Made by a program: the position numbers and the translations under genes
Assembly: GCA_026770585.1 (NCBI GenBank)
Contig: MU646324.1
Coordinates: 1,346,996 to 1,361,367, forward strand
Length of the DNA stretch: 14,372 bases
Reading direction: 5' to 3'
Origin: Baffinella frigidus
Taxonomy: Eukaryota > Cryptophyceae > Cryptomonadales > Baffinellaceae
Part shown: piece by piece, positions 1-8,052 of the stretch
Position numbering within the stretch: position 1 is the first letter of the stretch
Layout: each line of letters begins with the position of its first letter
The notes under the pieces: model-generated
The model's input: only the letters and a program-made list of their open reading frames with translations
Databases searched by the model: none
What the model was told of the DNA's origin: nothing

Positions 1-16
1 TGCCCATAAAAACGCG
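1..16 (+). mobile_element. Possible MITE terminal fragment cut by the window edge
   Basis: The first 16 bases (tgcccataaaaacgcg) resemble the inner left terminal repeat of the MITE at 4704-4821 (ttgcccataagaaaacgc). If real, the rest of the element lies left of the window. The match is short, so chance is possible. Confidence 0.3.
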
Positions 17-175
17 ACATCTGAGATGTTGTTGGGGGAGGGGCGCGGCGGGGTTCGCAAGGCCGTGGGTCGGGAGGGCTCGTGCGACGTCGCTACAGGC
101 GAGAGAGGTGGCTCGAGGGGGAGGGAGGGACCTCATCAACTGCGAGGGCGATTGCTTTCTTGGTGTCATTTCACT

Positions 176-733
176 TCAGTGCAGAGCTGGAGCACGGTCG
201 ACGAAACACGCAGCGGGTATGCGTGAAGATGGGGGTTCTGGTTGGGTCCGCGCGAGACAATGGCGCCGCACCTCGGGTTTGTTGCTCCGCGTGAGAGTGG
301 CGCGTGCCAATGGCGAGAGGGGGGCCAATAGCGAGACGCGTCGAGCGGCGCGTGCCAATGGCGGGATGCTTCGAGCGGTGGGGGTGGCCCACCCGTTTCC
401 CGTCGCCGCCACCCACGTGAGCCTCAGCTGAGGGCAGGGTGTCTCCTCAGTCTGATGTTGCTCAGTGTGAGCAACATCGGTCAACCCTTGTGGGGCGCTT
501 TCGGAGAAGACGCCCGCCTTCAAACTCATCCGACGGGCCTGGCGCGAGGAGGGGCCCGCATCGCGGATATGATCAGTGTCCTCCACATCGTCGATCAACC
601 CTCGTGGGACGCTTTTGGAGAAGTCGCCCGCCTTCAAGCGCATCCGGCGGGCCTTGAGCGAGGAGGGGCCCTCATCGCGGATTCTGTCGCGCGCCTCTGC
701 GAGGAAGTCCTCGCGACTCTGCGTCGCCCCCAT
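176..733 (-). CDS. Uncertain minus-strand ORF with a duplicated 38-residue unit
   Basis: Reading from the ATG at 733-731, a frame of about 185 codons stays open to 176. The start reads MGATQSREDFLAEARDRI; a Gly-2/Ser-6 N-terminus of this kind would suit N-myristoylation, but that is inference. Two 38-residue repeats follow, each starting IRD(E/A)GPSS and containing ARRM(R/S)LKAG. They are encoded by the 114-bp DNA duplication. Substitutions between the two units do not favour third codon positions in this frame, so protein-level selection is not shown, and the plus-strand frames are also partly open. After the repeats the frame becomes low-complexity and arginine/proline-rich. It may be a real small gene, an exon, or an open frame produced by an in-frame duplication. 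The family is not recognised. Confidence 0.22.
   Translation of the reverse strand: MGATQSREDFLAEARDRIRDEGPSSLKARRMRLKAGDFSKSVPRGLIDDVEDTDHIRDAGPSSRQARRMSLKAGVFSESAPQGLTDVAHTEQHQTEETPCPQLRLTWVAATGNGWATPTARSIPPLARAARRVSLLAPLSPLARATLTRSNKPEVRRHCLARTQPEPPSSRIPAACFVDRAPALH
300..363. repeat. Short direct repeat, 48-bp spacing
   Basis: A 16-base word, gcgcgtgccaatggcg, occurs at 300-315 and again at 348-363. A diverged relative (gagacaatggcgccg) lies just upstream near 254. The surrounding 17-440 stretch is GC-rich and has no convincing gene; several frames stay open on both strands, as expected from base composition. Confidence 0.6.
481..682. repeat. Tandem duplication, 114-bp period
   Basis: The block starting tcaacccttgtgggg at 481 recurs at 595 (tcaaccctcgtggga). 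About 88 bases of each unit align, with roughly ten substitutions. The period is 38 codons exactly, so the duplication keeps every frame. The intervening sequence (gatatgatcagtgtcctcc) is not obviously repeated. Confidence 0.9.
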
Positions 734-779
734 TCGTAGCAAGATGGGTTCCTTGGATTCTTGGTGTGTCCCCCAGGGG

Positions 780-835
780 ACTTCAATGCAACCCCCTTGG
801 CCCCCGTACTTCAATGCAACCCCCTTGGCCCCCGT
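780..835. repeat. Tandem 28-bp repeat, C-rich
   Basis: Two adjacent identical copies of a 28-base unit starting acttcaatgcaaccccc occupy 780-807 and 808-835. A partial third unit (ccaacccccttgcccccgt) follows. The tract ends in gggggttgc, which can pair back to gcaaccccc and form a hairpin. Confidence 0.85.
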
Positions 836-1137
836 CCAACCCCCTTGCCCCCGTGGGGGTTGCGCTAACTTTCGAACGTCCTTCTATTATTATGTGTAGT
901 AAAATGGTCCTTTAATTTTCTTGTTGAGGTCACCGACCTTGAATAAAAAGACGCACCAGGTCACAGAGCTGTCTGTCTATTCACGTAAGAGGTCATCACG
1001 GGGCCCCATGATGACAAGGGGTCGTTTTGACTCTTCGTTTGTGGCTTCCGCCCGGGGGGTCGGGCCATGGGAAAGGAGAAATTCTCACATCCCCCCTTGG
1101 TCGGGCTCCGGAGTCCTATTAATATTATAGAAATTCC

Positions 1138-1363
1138 GGAGGGCGCAATTGATGAGGGCGCCCTCCGCCCACTCCGAGACCTTGTCCTACGAAGCTTCTC
1201 CTTCCTTCGTACGAGCTCGTATCATACGAAGCTTCGTACGAAGCTTCGTACCGGTATGATACGACTCGTAGGATCCTACCGGTAGATTGGGTCTACGAAC
1301 TTCGTACGTTCGTAGGACCCTATGTACATAGATGGAATCTACATGGGACCATTTTGGTCCCAT
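1138..1363. repeat. Cluster of nested and adjacent palindromes
   Basis: Within about 225 bases there are many perfect or near-perfect inverted repeats. They are: a GGAGGGCGC...GCGCCCTCC hairpin starting at 1138; two overlapping 14-bp palindromes TACGAAGCTTCGTA at 1225-1238 and 1237-1250, enclosed by longer arms 1212-1227 and 1254-1268; TAGGATCCTA near 1268-1277; CTACGAAC...GTTCGTAG near 1293-1315; CTATGTACATAG at 1320-1331; and ATGGGACCA-TTT-TGGTCCCAT at 1343-1363. No ORF explains them. They could be a decayed foldback element, protein-binding sites or a structured RNA. Confidence 0.75.
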
Positions 1364-1372
1364 TCTAAATTT

Positions 1373-1412
1373 ACAGCAGGCCTAAATTTACCTAAATAGG
1401 TACAGCAGGCCT
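1373..1412. repeat. Short direct repeat acagcaggcct
   Basis: The 11-mer acagcaggcct occurs at 1373-1383 and 1402-1412. The A/T-rich word ctaaattta precedes the first copy and recurs between the two, giving a small imperfect tandem duplication of about 29 bp. Confidence 0.7.
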
Positions 1413-2055
1413 GAAGCGAAATCGCCCCCGCGCTTCCCCTTCGCTCGCGATGCGCCGTCTCCAGGTCTCATTGGATTTTCCACCCTGGCGCAATTCCTGG
1501 CGCCTTGAATAATTCGGTCTACCACACATACTTGCCCGGTCCGGTATACACTCGTAAGGAGGTGCGCGGGGCAATTATGTTTGGAGTAGGCAGAGGCCCT
1601 TGCGGGTGCTCTGCAGGGAGACATCGGGGAGTAATACGCCGACCGGTCTGACCGGGTTTTGGCGGGAAGCTCCTTGATGAATCCCTCATTATGGGTAGTG
1701 GCAGTCTCTTGGCCCCGAATGCCATCCTAAACTCGCCTCAATTCTGCGCCGTGCATTTCTCTTTCGAATAAAGTCAATAAGTGTCAATAAGCATGCAGTA
1801 TGGTCCCCACGGAGTGGCGTGCGCGCCCAGGAAGCCCCCGCTCCAGCCCCAGCACTATGCGCTGCATTGTGACCAAAACGTAGCTCGTCCGCGGTTCTCC
1901 GAGGTGCCAGGCCGCCAGAAATTCAGCTCAAGTGCGCAGGCCCTGTACTGGAACGTCCTGGTAGGTTTCGCGCATGCTCCGACGCTCCCGCGCTGCCAGG
2001 AAAGCTGCACAGCCGGTCAGCTTTCGGCGTGTGCATTTTTCAAAAGGGTTTCTTC
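1413..2055. other. Unassigned sequence with one open plus-strand frame
   Basis: No recognisable gene. A plus-strand frame (142 codons, ATG at 1781) runs through 2209, but its last third is the F-rich translation of the tandem repeat at 2056-2126. A competing minus-strand stretch around 1920-2020 is also open and G/C-rich at third positions. Neither frame has clear splice sites or a family match, so I do not call a gene. Confidence 0.3.
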
Positions 2056-2126
2056 TGATTTTCCAGGGGTTTCCACCTTTTTCCAGGGTTTTTCACCTTT
2101 TGGATTTTTCAGGGTTTTCCACCTTG
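2056..2126. repeat. Three imperfect tandem units around tttccagggtttttccacctt
   Basis: Three consecutive units of roughly 22-25 bases share ttt(t)ccaggg followed by ttt(t)ccacctt. The C-poor strand is reminiscent of a polypyrimidine-rich array. A phenylalanine-rich open frame passes through it, but is best explained by the repeat composition. Confidence 0.75.
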
Positions 2127-2141
2127 AAGTATTTAGAAGTG

Positions 2142-2202
2142 ATTGTTGGACATTGTATAGCGCGTTGGGGAAACACAATTTGGTCTCAAAACGTCCAACA
2201 AT
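2142..2202. repeat. Inverted repeat, 10-bp arms
   Basis: ATTGTTGGAC at 2142-2151 is the exact reverse complement of GTCCAACAAT at 2193-2202, separated by a 41-base spacer. It could be a small hairpin or the ends of a decayed element. No gene overlaps it convincingly. Confidence 0.7.
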
Positions 2203-2249
2203 GCGCTGATGTAAATTGACGGTAAGGACTCGAAAATTGAACAACGGAA

Positions 2250-2282
2250 GGAAAATGTTGTAACGGTCGTAAAACATTTTCC
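2250..2282. repeat. Inverted repeat with 13-base loop
   Basis: GGAAAATGTT at 2250-2259 pairs perfectly with AACATTTTCC at 2273-2282. The arms are A/T-rich. No run of T follows directly, so I see no terminator. Confidence 0.7.
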
Positions 2283-3420
2283 ATGGACACTTCTAGTACA
2301 AATGAAAATCCGAAAACCCGAAAACTGCAAGTCGAAAACGGACAACAATTACCGCAAACGCTCTACAGTGCTGAAGATCATAAGTGCAATCGATAGAAGG
2401 CCTGCCGAGGTCCTGCAATCTGGCCGTGACCATCCTTATTAATAGTATGTGAGGACGTCCCTAAACCCTAAACCCTAAACCCTAAACCCGAAACCCTGAA
2501 CCCGGAACCCTAAACCCGAAACCCTGAACCCTAAACCCTAAACTCTAAACCCTAAACTCTAAACCCTAAACTTTAAACCCTAAGCCCTAAACCCTAAACC
2601 CTAAACCCTAAACCCTGAAACCTAAACCCTATACCCTAAACCCTAAACCCCAAATCCTAAACCCCAAACCCTAAACCCCAAACCCTAAACCCTAAACCCT
2701 AAACCCTGAACCCTAAAACCTAAACCATAAACCATAAACCATAAACCCTAAATCCTGAACCCTAAACCCTACACTCTGAACCCACAACACTAAAACCAAA
2801 AACTTAAACCCAAACATTTAACCTTTAAACCCTGAACCCTAAACCCTTAACCCTAAGTCCTAAAACCTAAACCCTAAACCCTAAACCCTACACACTAAAC
2901 CCTAAACCCTAAACCCTAAACCCTAAACCATAAACCATAAACCAAAAACCATAAACCATAAACCATAAACCATAAACCATAAACCATAACCATAAACCGT
3001 AAACCATAATTCCTGACACCTACACCCTGAACCCTGATCCATAAACCCTAAACCCTAAACCCTAGTCCCTAAACCCTAGACCCGAAACCCGAAACCCGAA
3101 AACCGAAACACTGAACCCTTAACACTAAACCCTCAACCCTAAACCCTCCACCCTAAAACCAAACCCTGAACCTAAACACCTAAACCCTAAACCCTAAACC
3201 CCTAACCCCTAAACCCTAAACCCTAAACCCTAAACCCTAAACCCTAAACCCTAAACCCTAAACCCTAAACCCTAAACCCCAACCCCTGACTCCTGAACCC
3301 CCAACCCCTAAACCCTCCCCCCTAACCCCTGAACCATAAGCCCTAACCCCTAACCGCTGAACTCTGAACCCCAAACCCTAAACCCTAACCCCTAACCCCT
3401 AACCTCTAACCCTATCCCCT

Positions 3421-3455
3421 ATCCCATATCCCCTATCCCCTAGGGGATATGGGAT
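3421..3455. repeat. Head-to-head palindrome inside the telomere-like array
   Basis: ATCCCATATCCCC at 3421-3433 is mirrored by GGGGATATGGGAT at 3443-3455. The centre TATCCCCTAGGGGATA (3434-3449) is a perfect 16-bp palindrome. It is a short segment where the C-strand repeat meets its own inverse. The C-strand orientation then resumes immediately. Confidence 0.85.
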
Positions 3456-3688
3456 ATAAACCCTAAACCCTAAACCCTAAACCCTAAACCCTGAACACTA
3501 AACCCTCAACCCTAACCCCCAATCCCTAAACCCTAAACCATGAACCATGAACCCTCAACCCGAAACACTAAACCCCGAACCCTAAATCCTGAACCCTGGA
3601 CCCTGAACCCTGATCCCAACACCATACACAACTACACATTGAACCCTAAACCCTGAACCCTGAACCCTGAACCCTGAACCCCAATCCC

Positions 3689-3865
3689 TAAACCCTGATC
3701 CCCAAACACTAAACCCTAACAATACAACCTAGACCCTGAACCCTACACCCTACACCCTACACCCTACACCCTACACCCTACACCCTTAACCCTTAACTCT
3801 AAACCCTGATCCCTAAACACTCAACCCTAACAAGACAACCTAGACCCTGAACCATACGCCCTACA
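3689..3865 (+). repeat. Higher-order duplication within the array, about 111 bp
   Basis: A segment containing ccctgatccccaaacact, then aacctagaccctgaacc, near 3692-3745 recurs near 3805-3855 with few changes (aatacaacc versus aagacaacc). It shows that the degenerate array itself amplified in blocks longer than a heptamer. Confidence 0.8.
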
Positions 3866-3885
3866 CCCTACACCCTAAGCCCTGA

Positions 3886-4197
3886 AGCCTAACCCTATAC
3901 CCTATACCATATACCCTAATCCCTATACCCTAATCCCTAATCCCTAAACCCTAAACCCCAAACCTTACACCTTACACCCTACACCCTAAACCCTTAACTC
4001 CGAACACTGAACCCTAAATCCTAAAACCTAAACCCAAATTCCTAAAAGCCTAACCCTATACCCTATACCCTATACCCTATACCCTAATCCCTAATCCCTA
4101 AACCCTAAACCCCAAACCTTACACCCTACACCCTACACCCTAAACCCTAAACTCCGAACACTGAACCCTAAATCCTAAAACCTAAACCCAAATTCCT
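3886..4197 (+). repeat. Higher-order duplication of about 150 bp at the array edge
   Basis: Two successive blocks share the same order of variant heptamers: CCCTATA run, CCCTAAT run, aaaccccaaacctta, ccctaca run, aactccgaacactgaacc, then cctaaacccaaattcct. The first ends near 4033 and the second near 4197. The second ends the array abruptly at unrelated sequence. Confidence 0.85.
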
Positions 4198-4275
4198 TTG
4201 CCTCAAACGAGCCCGCTCCGGTACATTGGCAATCTTCGAAATTGGAGTCCTCTACAATTTTGACTTTTCACAACG

Positions 4276-4404
4276 TACAGGGGTACCTCACTGGCAAAAA
4301 AAATGCTCTGCCCCTGGGACCGCCACAGGGCCTTACGCGTATGCCTACTGTACAGCTTTAGGGTCCCAGGGGGTGTGTTTTCTTCTGAGTGAGGTACCCT
4401 TGTA
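4276..4404. mobile_element. MITE, TA-CAGGGGTACC...CTTGTA (copy 1)
   Basis: A non-coding element of about 125 bp bounded by TA on both sides. The left end CAGGGGTACCTCACTGGCAA is mirrored by a right end reading gagtgaggtacccttg. The inner parts (cccctgggacc / gggtcccaggggg) also pair, so nearly the whole element folds. TA flanks and CAG...CTG-type ends match the known layout of pogo/Tigger members of the Tc1-mariner superfamily. No transposase is encoded; it would be non-autonomous. Confidence 0.85.
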
Positions 4405-4475
4405 ATCTTTGTTGACGACTCAAGAGTCGGCAACGCAACAAGAGTCAGAAGCGCTCTGCATCTAGTGGACGTGAC

Positions 4476-4595
4476 TACAGGGGCACCTCGCTGATAAGAA
4501 GCACCCCACCCGTAGGACCCTACAGTAGCCCTACACTTAGGGACCTGTGATGATCCTAGGGGGGGGGGGGTTCTCATGAGCGAGGCACCCCTGTA
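4476..4595. mobile_element. MITE, same family (copy 2)
   Basis: Starts TA-CAGGGGCACCTCGCTGATAA and ends ttctcatgagcgaggcacccctg-TA. The inner arms are gtaggacccta / tagggacc, with a run of g at 4560-4570. The left flank tctagtggacgtgac resembles the flank of copy 3, so part of the cluster may have arisen by segmental duplication and not by separate insertions. Confidence 0.88.
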
Positions 4596-4703
4596 AGTCA
4601 CTCCAGCTATGCCTACCTTGAGTTTTATCCCAAAAGGGAGTCGTCTCCCCGGGCAGCGATTAGCCCTGGGCCTTGTTTTTCGTTCTAGTGGACGTGACCA
4701 TGG

Positions 4704-4821
4704 TACAGGGATACCTTGCCCATAAGAAAACGCACCCCCCTAGGACCCTACCATAGGCCTATGCCTAGGGTCCGGGCTCCTTGGGGGATTGACGTTTTCT
4801 TGTAGGCGAGGTACCCCTGTA
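4704..4821. mobile_element. MITE, same family (copy 3)
   Basis: TA-CAGGGATACCTTGCCCATAAG at the left end and ttcttgtaggcgaggtacccctg-TA at the right. The centre contains cctaggaccctacc and tgcctagggtcc, which pair with one another. It is one of the best-preserved copies and the reference used to recognise the degenerate ones. Confidence 0.88.
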
Positions 4822-4857
4822 CTGGATGTGACAATGGTGACGTCACTTCGGCCATCC

Positions 4858-4988
4858 TACACGGGTACCTCGCTCATAAGAAACAGCGAACCCTAGGACC
4901 CTACAGTGGGACTATGCCTGGAGTCCAAGTGGGGCTCTAGGGCGGTCCTAGGGGGTGGTCGTTTTCTTATTGGCGAGGTACCCATGTA
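4858..4988. mobile_element. MITE, same family (copy 4)
   Basis: TA-CACGGGTACCTCGCTCATAA at the left, ttcttattggcgaggtacccatg-TA at the right, with cctaggaccctac / ggtcctaggggg inside. Its left flank gccatcctacacggg is echoed at about 5000-5013 (gtcatcctacacggg), so a fifth left end may follow directly. Confidence 0.88.
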
Positions 4989-5062
4989 ATGTGACTCAGG
5001 TCATCCTACACGGGACTGTGTCCCCAGAAGTGTTCCCCCCCCTTCTCCTTTCTCGAGCTTCG

Positions 5063-5199
5063 ATCCTTTAGGTCCCTTGGGTCCCACAGGTGTTGAATGC
5101 GCCCAACATAGGCGAACACCTCGAGGTCCTTCAGTTTTTTTTGGAACCTGAGGTCTAACCTTTACGTCCTTTAGGTTCTTCGAGCTGCCAACATAGGCG
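5063..5199. repeat. Two diverged copies of a tcctttaggt...ccaacataggcg block
   Basis: atcctttaggt (5063-5073) with cccaacataggcg (about 5102-5114), and gtcctttaggt (5166-5176) with gccaacataggcg (5187-5199). A third relative (tcctttaggtcctttaggtt then cccaacatagcc) lies at about 11479-11520. It is a dispersed non-coding repeat of unknown type. Confidence 0.65.
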
Positions 5200-5940
5200 G
5201 ATACCGGAAATCGTTCTGTAGAAAGACCATGCTTCCTTTCGGATCACATCAGGCCCTCCTGTACAGAGTATCGCGGCAACCGGCTAGAGGGTATCCTCAA
5301 TCGGGCATACGAGTTAGGCCAAAGAGGCTCATGTCTCACACGCACACCAGGATAAAGCAAGTTGGCTGAAGGCTCATGGTATCCCATCGTTAGGCTCATA
5401 CGAGCTCCAACCACGGATACCTCAGATGTCAAACCAAAAACATGTTGAGGTTTCCCCCAATGTACGGATGTCAGCAAAGTTGAGAGAGAGAAACAGGTGG
5501 GTGAGATCAGTTAGATACCAAAGGTGAAAGGGGTCCTTGAAGGTCCTTCAGCAAGGCCTTCCTGCGGATCATTTCCGCGGAAGGGCAGACTGTTCGCCTA
5601 TCCACATGGTGGAGTTCGGCCCGTTAATCAGAAGTCAACTTGCTTCACGCAATCACATTTTGGGCTCGAAAATACTCTAGCTCCATTTTCCAGGGGGGTA
5701 AGCCATACAAGGCTTATTTCTTTTGGAACACACACAGAATCCGGTCGGTCTGCATTTTCTTAGATTAAGAAGACGGAGGGAGAGTCAGGTCCGTCCTCTT
5801 TCCTCAAATTGAGGCAACATTCGGGTCAAATCCGGTGCGTTTTCTTAAGGTTCGATTTTTTGTACACGAGATACTAATGATTTTAGAAAATCTTTACAAG
5901 ATCCGCTGTGTCCGCTGTGAGGTGAGGGTGGGAGTGGCAC
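5200..5940. other. Unassigned sequence with an exon-like remnant at about 5599-5655
   Basis: No convincing gene. A minus-strand frame of 77 codons (5244-5477) is open but unrecognised. The stretch 5599-5655 clearly resembles 9199-9250 (tccacatggtggagttcg versus tccacacggtggggtacg, then tcaacttgcttcacg versus tcaacttgcctcacg). The second of these sits beside the duplicated 3' exon of the minus-strand gene, so 5599-5655 may be an older fragment of the same duplicated unit. Confidence 0.4.
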
Positions 5941-6061
5941 CTCAGAAAAACGCAGGATGTGGCCATGCCTGAATTGGTCTCCATGGAACTGCTCTTGAAG
6001 AAGGACAATGCCCTGCATACGTGTGGTGTACTGTAGTTTCATCTTGGCTTTAAGGGCGCCC
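5941..6061 (-). CDS. Weak candidate exon, unknown product
   Basis: A minus-strand segment with a plausible acceptor (ccttcag|G, AG at 6063-6062) and donor (tctgag|GTGCCA, GT at 5940-5939). It encodes one base plus 40 codons, including KMKLQYTTRMQGIVLLQEQF. The amino-acid composition is protein-like and the frame is open further downstream to 5845. No partner exon was found nearby and no family was recognised. It could belong to a separate gene or be a chance frame. Confidence 0.28.
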
Positions 6062-6656
6062 CTGAAGGACGTGCAGAAACACTCTGCAGGGCGTTACACG
6101 TGGCCACGTGCACCCACTAGTTTTATGCCCTGGAGAATATGTATGTTCTTATACGAACAGACGAGTCTCCAAATTCGTGTTCCTGCTTTGTTTCTCGCGA
6201 ATAACTCATGTGGGCTGGCGCCTTGTGTGGATTGATTCCTGGAAGTTGGGAGCGTTGCGAATGCAGGTCCCCCAGAGAGAGATAGCCATTTCGTCGGGTG
6301 GCGTTGTGCTGAGAAAGAGGCGTTGAGAAAGTTTCGACATCCATTTATGTCATCAGAGAAGAAGGGAGTCGTTGAAATCGTCCTTCTGAATACAAAATCA
6401 AGCGCCCCTCACAGAGACGTGGCTTGGCAGGCCGCGTTCGTAGCAAAGGGTAGCGAGATTGAGAAGCTTCTGACCTGCCACCCTCGCAGAGATGGTAGGT
6501 AGGCTCTCCGTAGAGAGAGCCCATCCCGATGGTCGGGAATAGCTTTGGGGTTCGGCCCTCGCTGAGGTGCCGAGCCGGGTGGAGGTGTGGACCATCCGCC
6601 CAGCTAATAGGTCTCGGCCGAGAATGCGAGCTCGGGTGGGGATGGCATCTGGGCGG
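6062..6656. other. Unassigned sequence
   Basis: Several frames are open on both strands, the longest a 139-codon minus-strand frame that continues into the MITE remnant at 6657-6753. None shows splice sites, codon bias or recognisable motifs. I see no gene here. Confidence 0.3.
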
Positions 6657-6753
6657 CCACATCAGGCTTGCCAGGAAAACGCTATTGGGCCTATGCTTGA
6701 GGCCCAACGTGGTTCTACGGGGGTGGCATTTTCTGATGGGCGAGGTACCCCTG
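6657..6753. mobile_element. Degenerate MITE of the 4276-4988 family
   Basis: The right end attttctgatgggcgaggtacccctg (6729-6753) matches the right ends of copies 1-4. gggcctatgcttgagg in the middle matches ggcctatgcctaggg of copy 3. The left end (catcaggcttgccaggaaaacgc) is recognisable but decayed, and the flanking TA is lost (TG follows). The element is shortened. Confidence 0.65.
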
Positions 6754-6962
6754 TGCCTCGCCACGGTGGACAGCGCCTAAACTAGCCACCCCAGCAAATC
6801 TCGACAAAATGCTGCAGCCACACCATCAGGCTGTGCCGCAACACACCATCTGGAGGATTTCCCGCTGAACGCTCGAGAGCGTCATCAGACGTCTGACGTC
6901 TCTAATTCGCCGAGTCATCTACACGTTGAAGACGAGTTCGGACACTTTGAAGACGAGTTCGG

Positions 6963-7027
6963 CACGCGGTGCCGCTTAGACGCCTGTCGACGCAGGCCAC
7001 GAAAGAGAGTCAGACCACACGCGTCAG
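6963..7027. repeat. 65-bp block, copy 1 (see 8584-8648)
   Basis: Starts cacgcggtgccgc and ends agtcagaccacacgcgtcag. It aligns without gaps to 8584-8648 with about eight differences. It lies immediately left of the foldback element at 7056. Confidence 0.85.
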
Positions 7028-7055
7028 CCAAACTGAGTGAAACAAGGCTAGTACT

Positions 7056-7551
7056 CTCATCTCCGACATCGATATAAATATACTGTTTTGGTCAGGGTGA
7101 TTCAATGGCAGCTCCAAAGATGGGGATGCGCGCAGAAAGTTAGGACTGCCAACTAAAAGCTCTTGGGTTTTTTTTGCTTGGATGTGGTCGCAGAATTTTG
7201 CTGCGCCCTCGGGAAGGGCCCCTCCGGAGGGGCACAAAATGGCGTTTGTGCATAGTTTACTAAACAGCATTCCAAATCTCAAAAAAACATTTGCTTTAAA
7301 ATGGAAATCAATCGAATTGTTAAAAAATGATTTGGAATGCTGTGTAGTAAACTATGCACAAACGCCATTTTGTGCCCCTCCGGAGCGGCCCTTCCCGAGG
7401 GCGCAGCAAAATTCTGAGACCACATCCAAGCAAAAACTTTTCCGGAGCTTTCAGTTGGCAGTCGTAACTTTCTGCGCGCATCCCCATCTTTGGAGCTGCC
7501 ATTGAAACGCCCTGACCAAAACAGTATATTTATATCGATGTCGGAGATGAG
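7056..7551. mobile_element. Foldback element: 223-bp inverted repeats with 50-bp loop
   Basis: The left arm 7056-7278 (ctcatctccgacatcg...) and right arm 7329-7551 (...cgatgtcggagatgag) are reverse complements of equal length, with only a modest number of mismatches; the outer 40 bases pair perfectly. The loop at 7279-7328 is A/T-rich (aaaaaaacatttgctttaaa). Open frames on both strands across the arms are mirror images of each other and not independent genes. No target-site duplication is certain. It may be a large foldback MITE, a recent inverted duplication, or the source of a long hairpin RNA. Confidence 0.92.
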
Positions 7552-7953
7552 CTCCTGCCCCATCCATGCGGCCTCAGCTGACAAGGTACCTCCACCCTAC
7601 CAATCTGAGGCCGACCGTGGTCTTTTCTTATATGTTGGTTTTACGCTCGCGTCCAGGTTTGACCGAGAGTTTCTCACGTTGCTCACGTTAAGCGTGAACG
7701 ACCTGGCCAATTCCCCACCAATCTTCTAAAAGAGTTTTTTACGATGCCACTTTTAGACGAATGTCAGGTTGGTCAGCCTCGAGTGGTCACCGTGACATGG
7801 GTGGGGGTACAAGATCAACTACCCTGTGTTTATCTGCCAACTTTCGTGTTCTGATCTGTTTCGGAGGGAACAATAGAGGGGAACAGAAGGGCTGCAAGCA
7901 GCAATGATCGAAGATTTGGGGTCGGAAGAAGGCCAGCTCCCCTGTCTATTTGA
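7552..7953. other. Unassigned sequence
   Basis: No gene recognised. It contains accgtggtcttttcttatatg and aaggtacctcc, which vaguely recall MITE ends, but the match is too weak to call. Confidence 0.3.
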
Positions 7954-8052
7954 GCTCACCAATCAGGTGACTCTTTTCCGCTCCAAAGCTAACAGATTCG
8001 TACCGCAAATCCAGCATGTCAACCGAAGCATAGTCAGGCATACCGACCGAGG
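7954..8052 (+). repeat. Dispersed repeat family R, copy 1
   Basis: Begins with a small inverted repeat (gctcaccaatcaggtga), continues ctcttttccgctccaaagc, then agattcgtaccgcaaatcc, agcatgtcaac, and ends catagtcaggcataccgacc. The same order of blocks is seen at 11362-11475, and in reverse orientation at 9925-10018 and 12152-12257. The 8769-8820 copy holds only the later blocks. SINE-like or MITE-like; no internal promoter is evident. Confidence 0.7.

Larger units (their letters stand above)
2461..4197 (+). repeat. Interstitial or subtelomeric telomere-like array, CCCTAAA type
   Basis: About 1.7 kb of heptamer-like repeats, with the C-rich strand on plus. Perfect CCCTAAA runs occur, for example at about 3195-3278. 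They are mixed with blocks of variants: CCATAAA (about 2723-2750 and 2928-3000), CCCTACA (about 3740-3785), CCCTGAA (about 3645-3680), CCCTATA (about 3890-3910 and 4050-4085) and CCCTAAT. Frequent 6- and 8-base units break the phase. Such degeneracy is known for old interstitial or subtelomeric tracts, not for a freshly synthesised telomere end. The orientation matches a left chromosome end, but about 2.4 kb of non-telomeric sequence lies to the left. Confidence 0.95.

Noticed and set aside
2461-4197. CRISPR-like array
   Set aside because: The units are contiguous heptamers without unique spacers and the context is eukaryotic.
2461-4197. True chromosome end
   Set aside because: Non-telomeric sequence lies on both sides and the repeats are too degenerate.
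5846-5860. tRNA T-arm-like ggttcgat
   Set aside because: No acceptor stem or other arms could be placed around it.
6345-6764. Minus-strand frame of 139 codons
   Set aside because: It runs into the MITE remnant at 6657-6753 and shows no recognisable motif or codon bias.
7182-7584. Open frames of about 100 codons on both strands
   Set aside because: They are translations of the two arms of the foldback element and mirror each other; no independent coding evidence.
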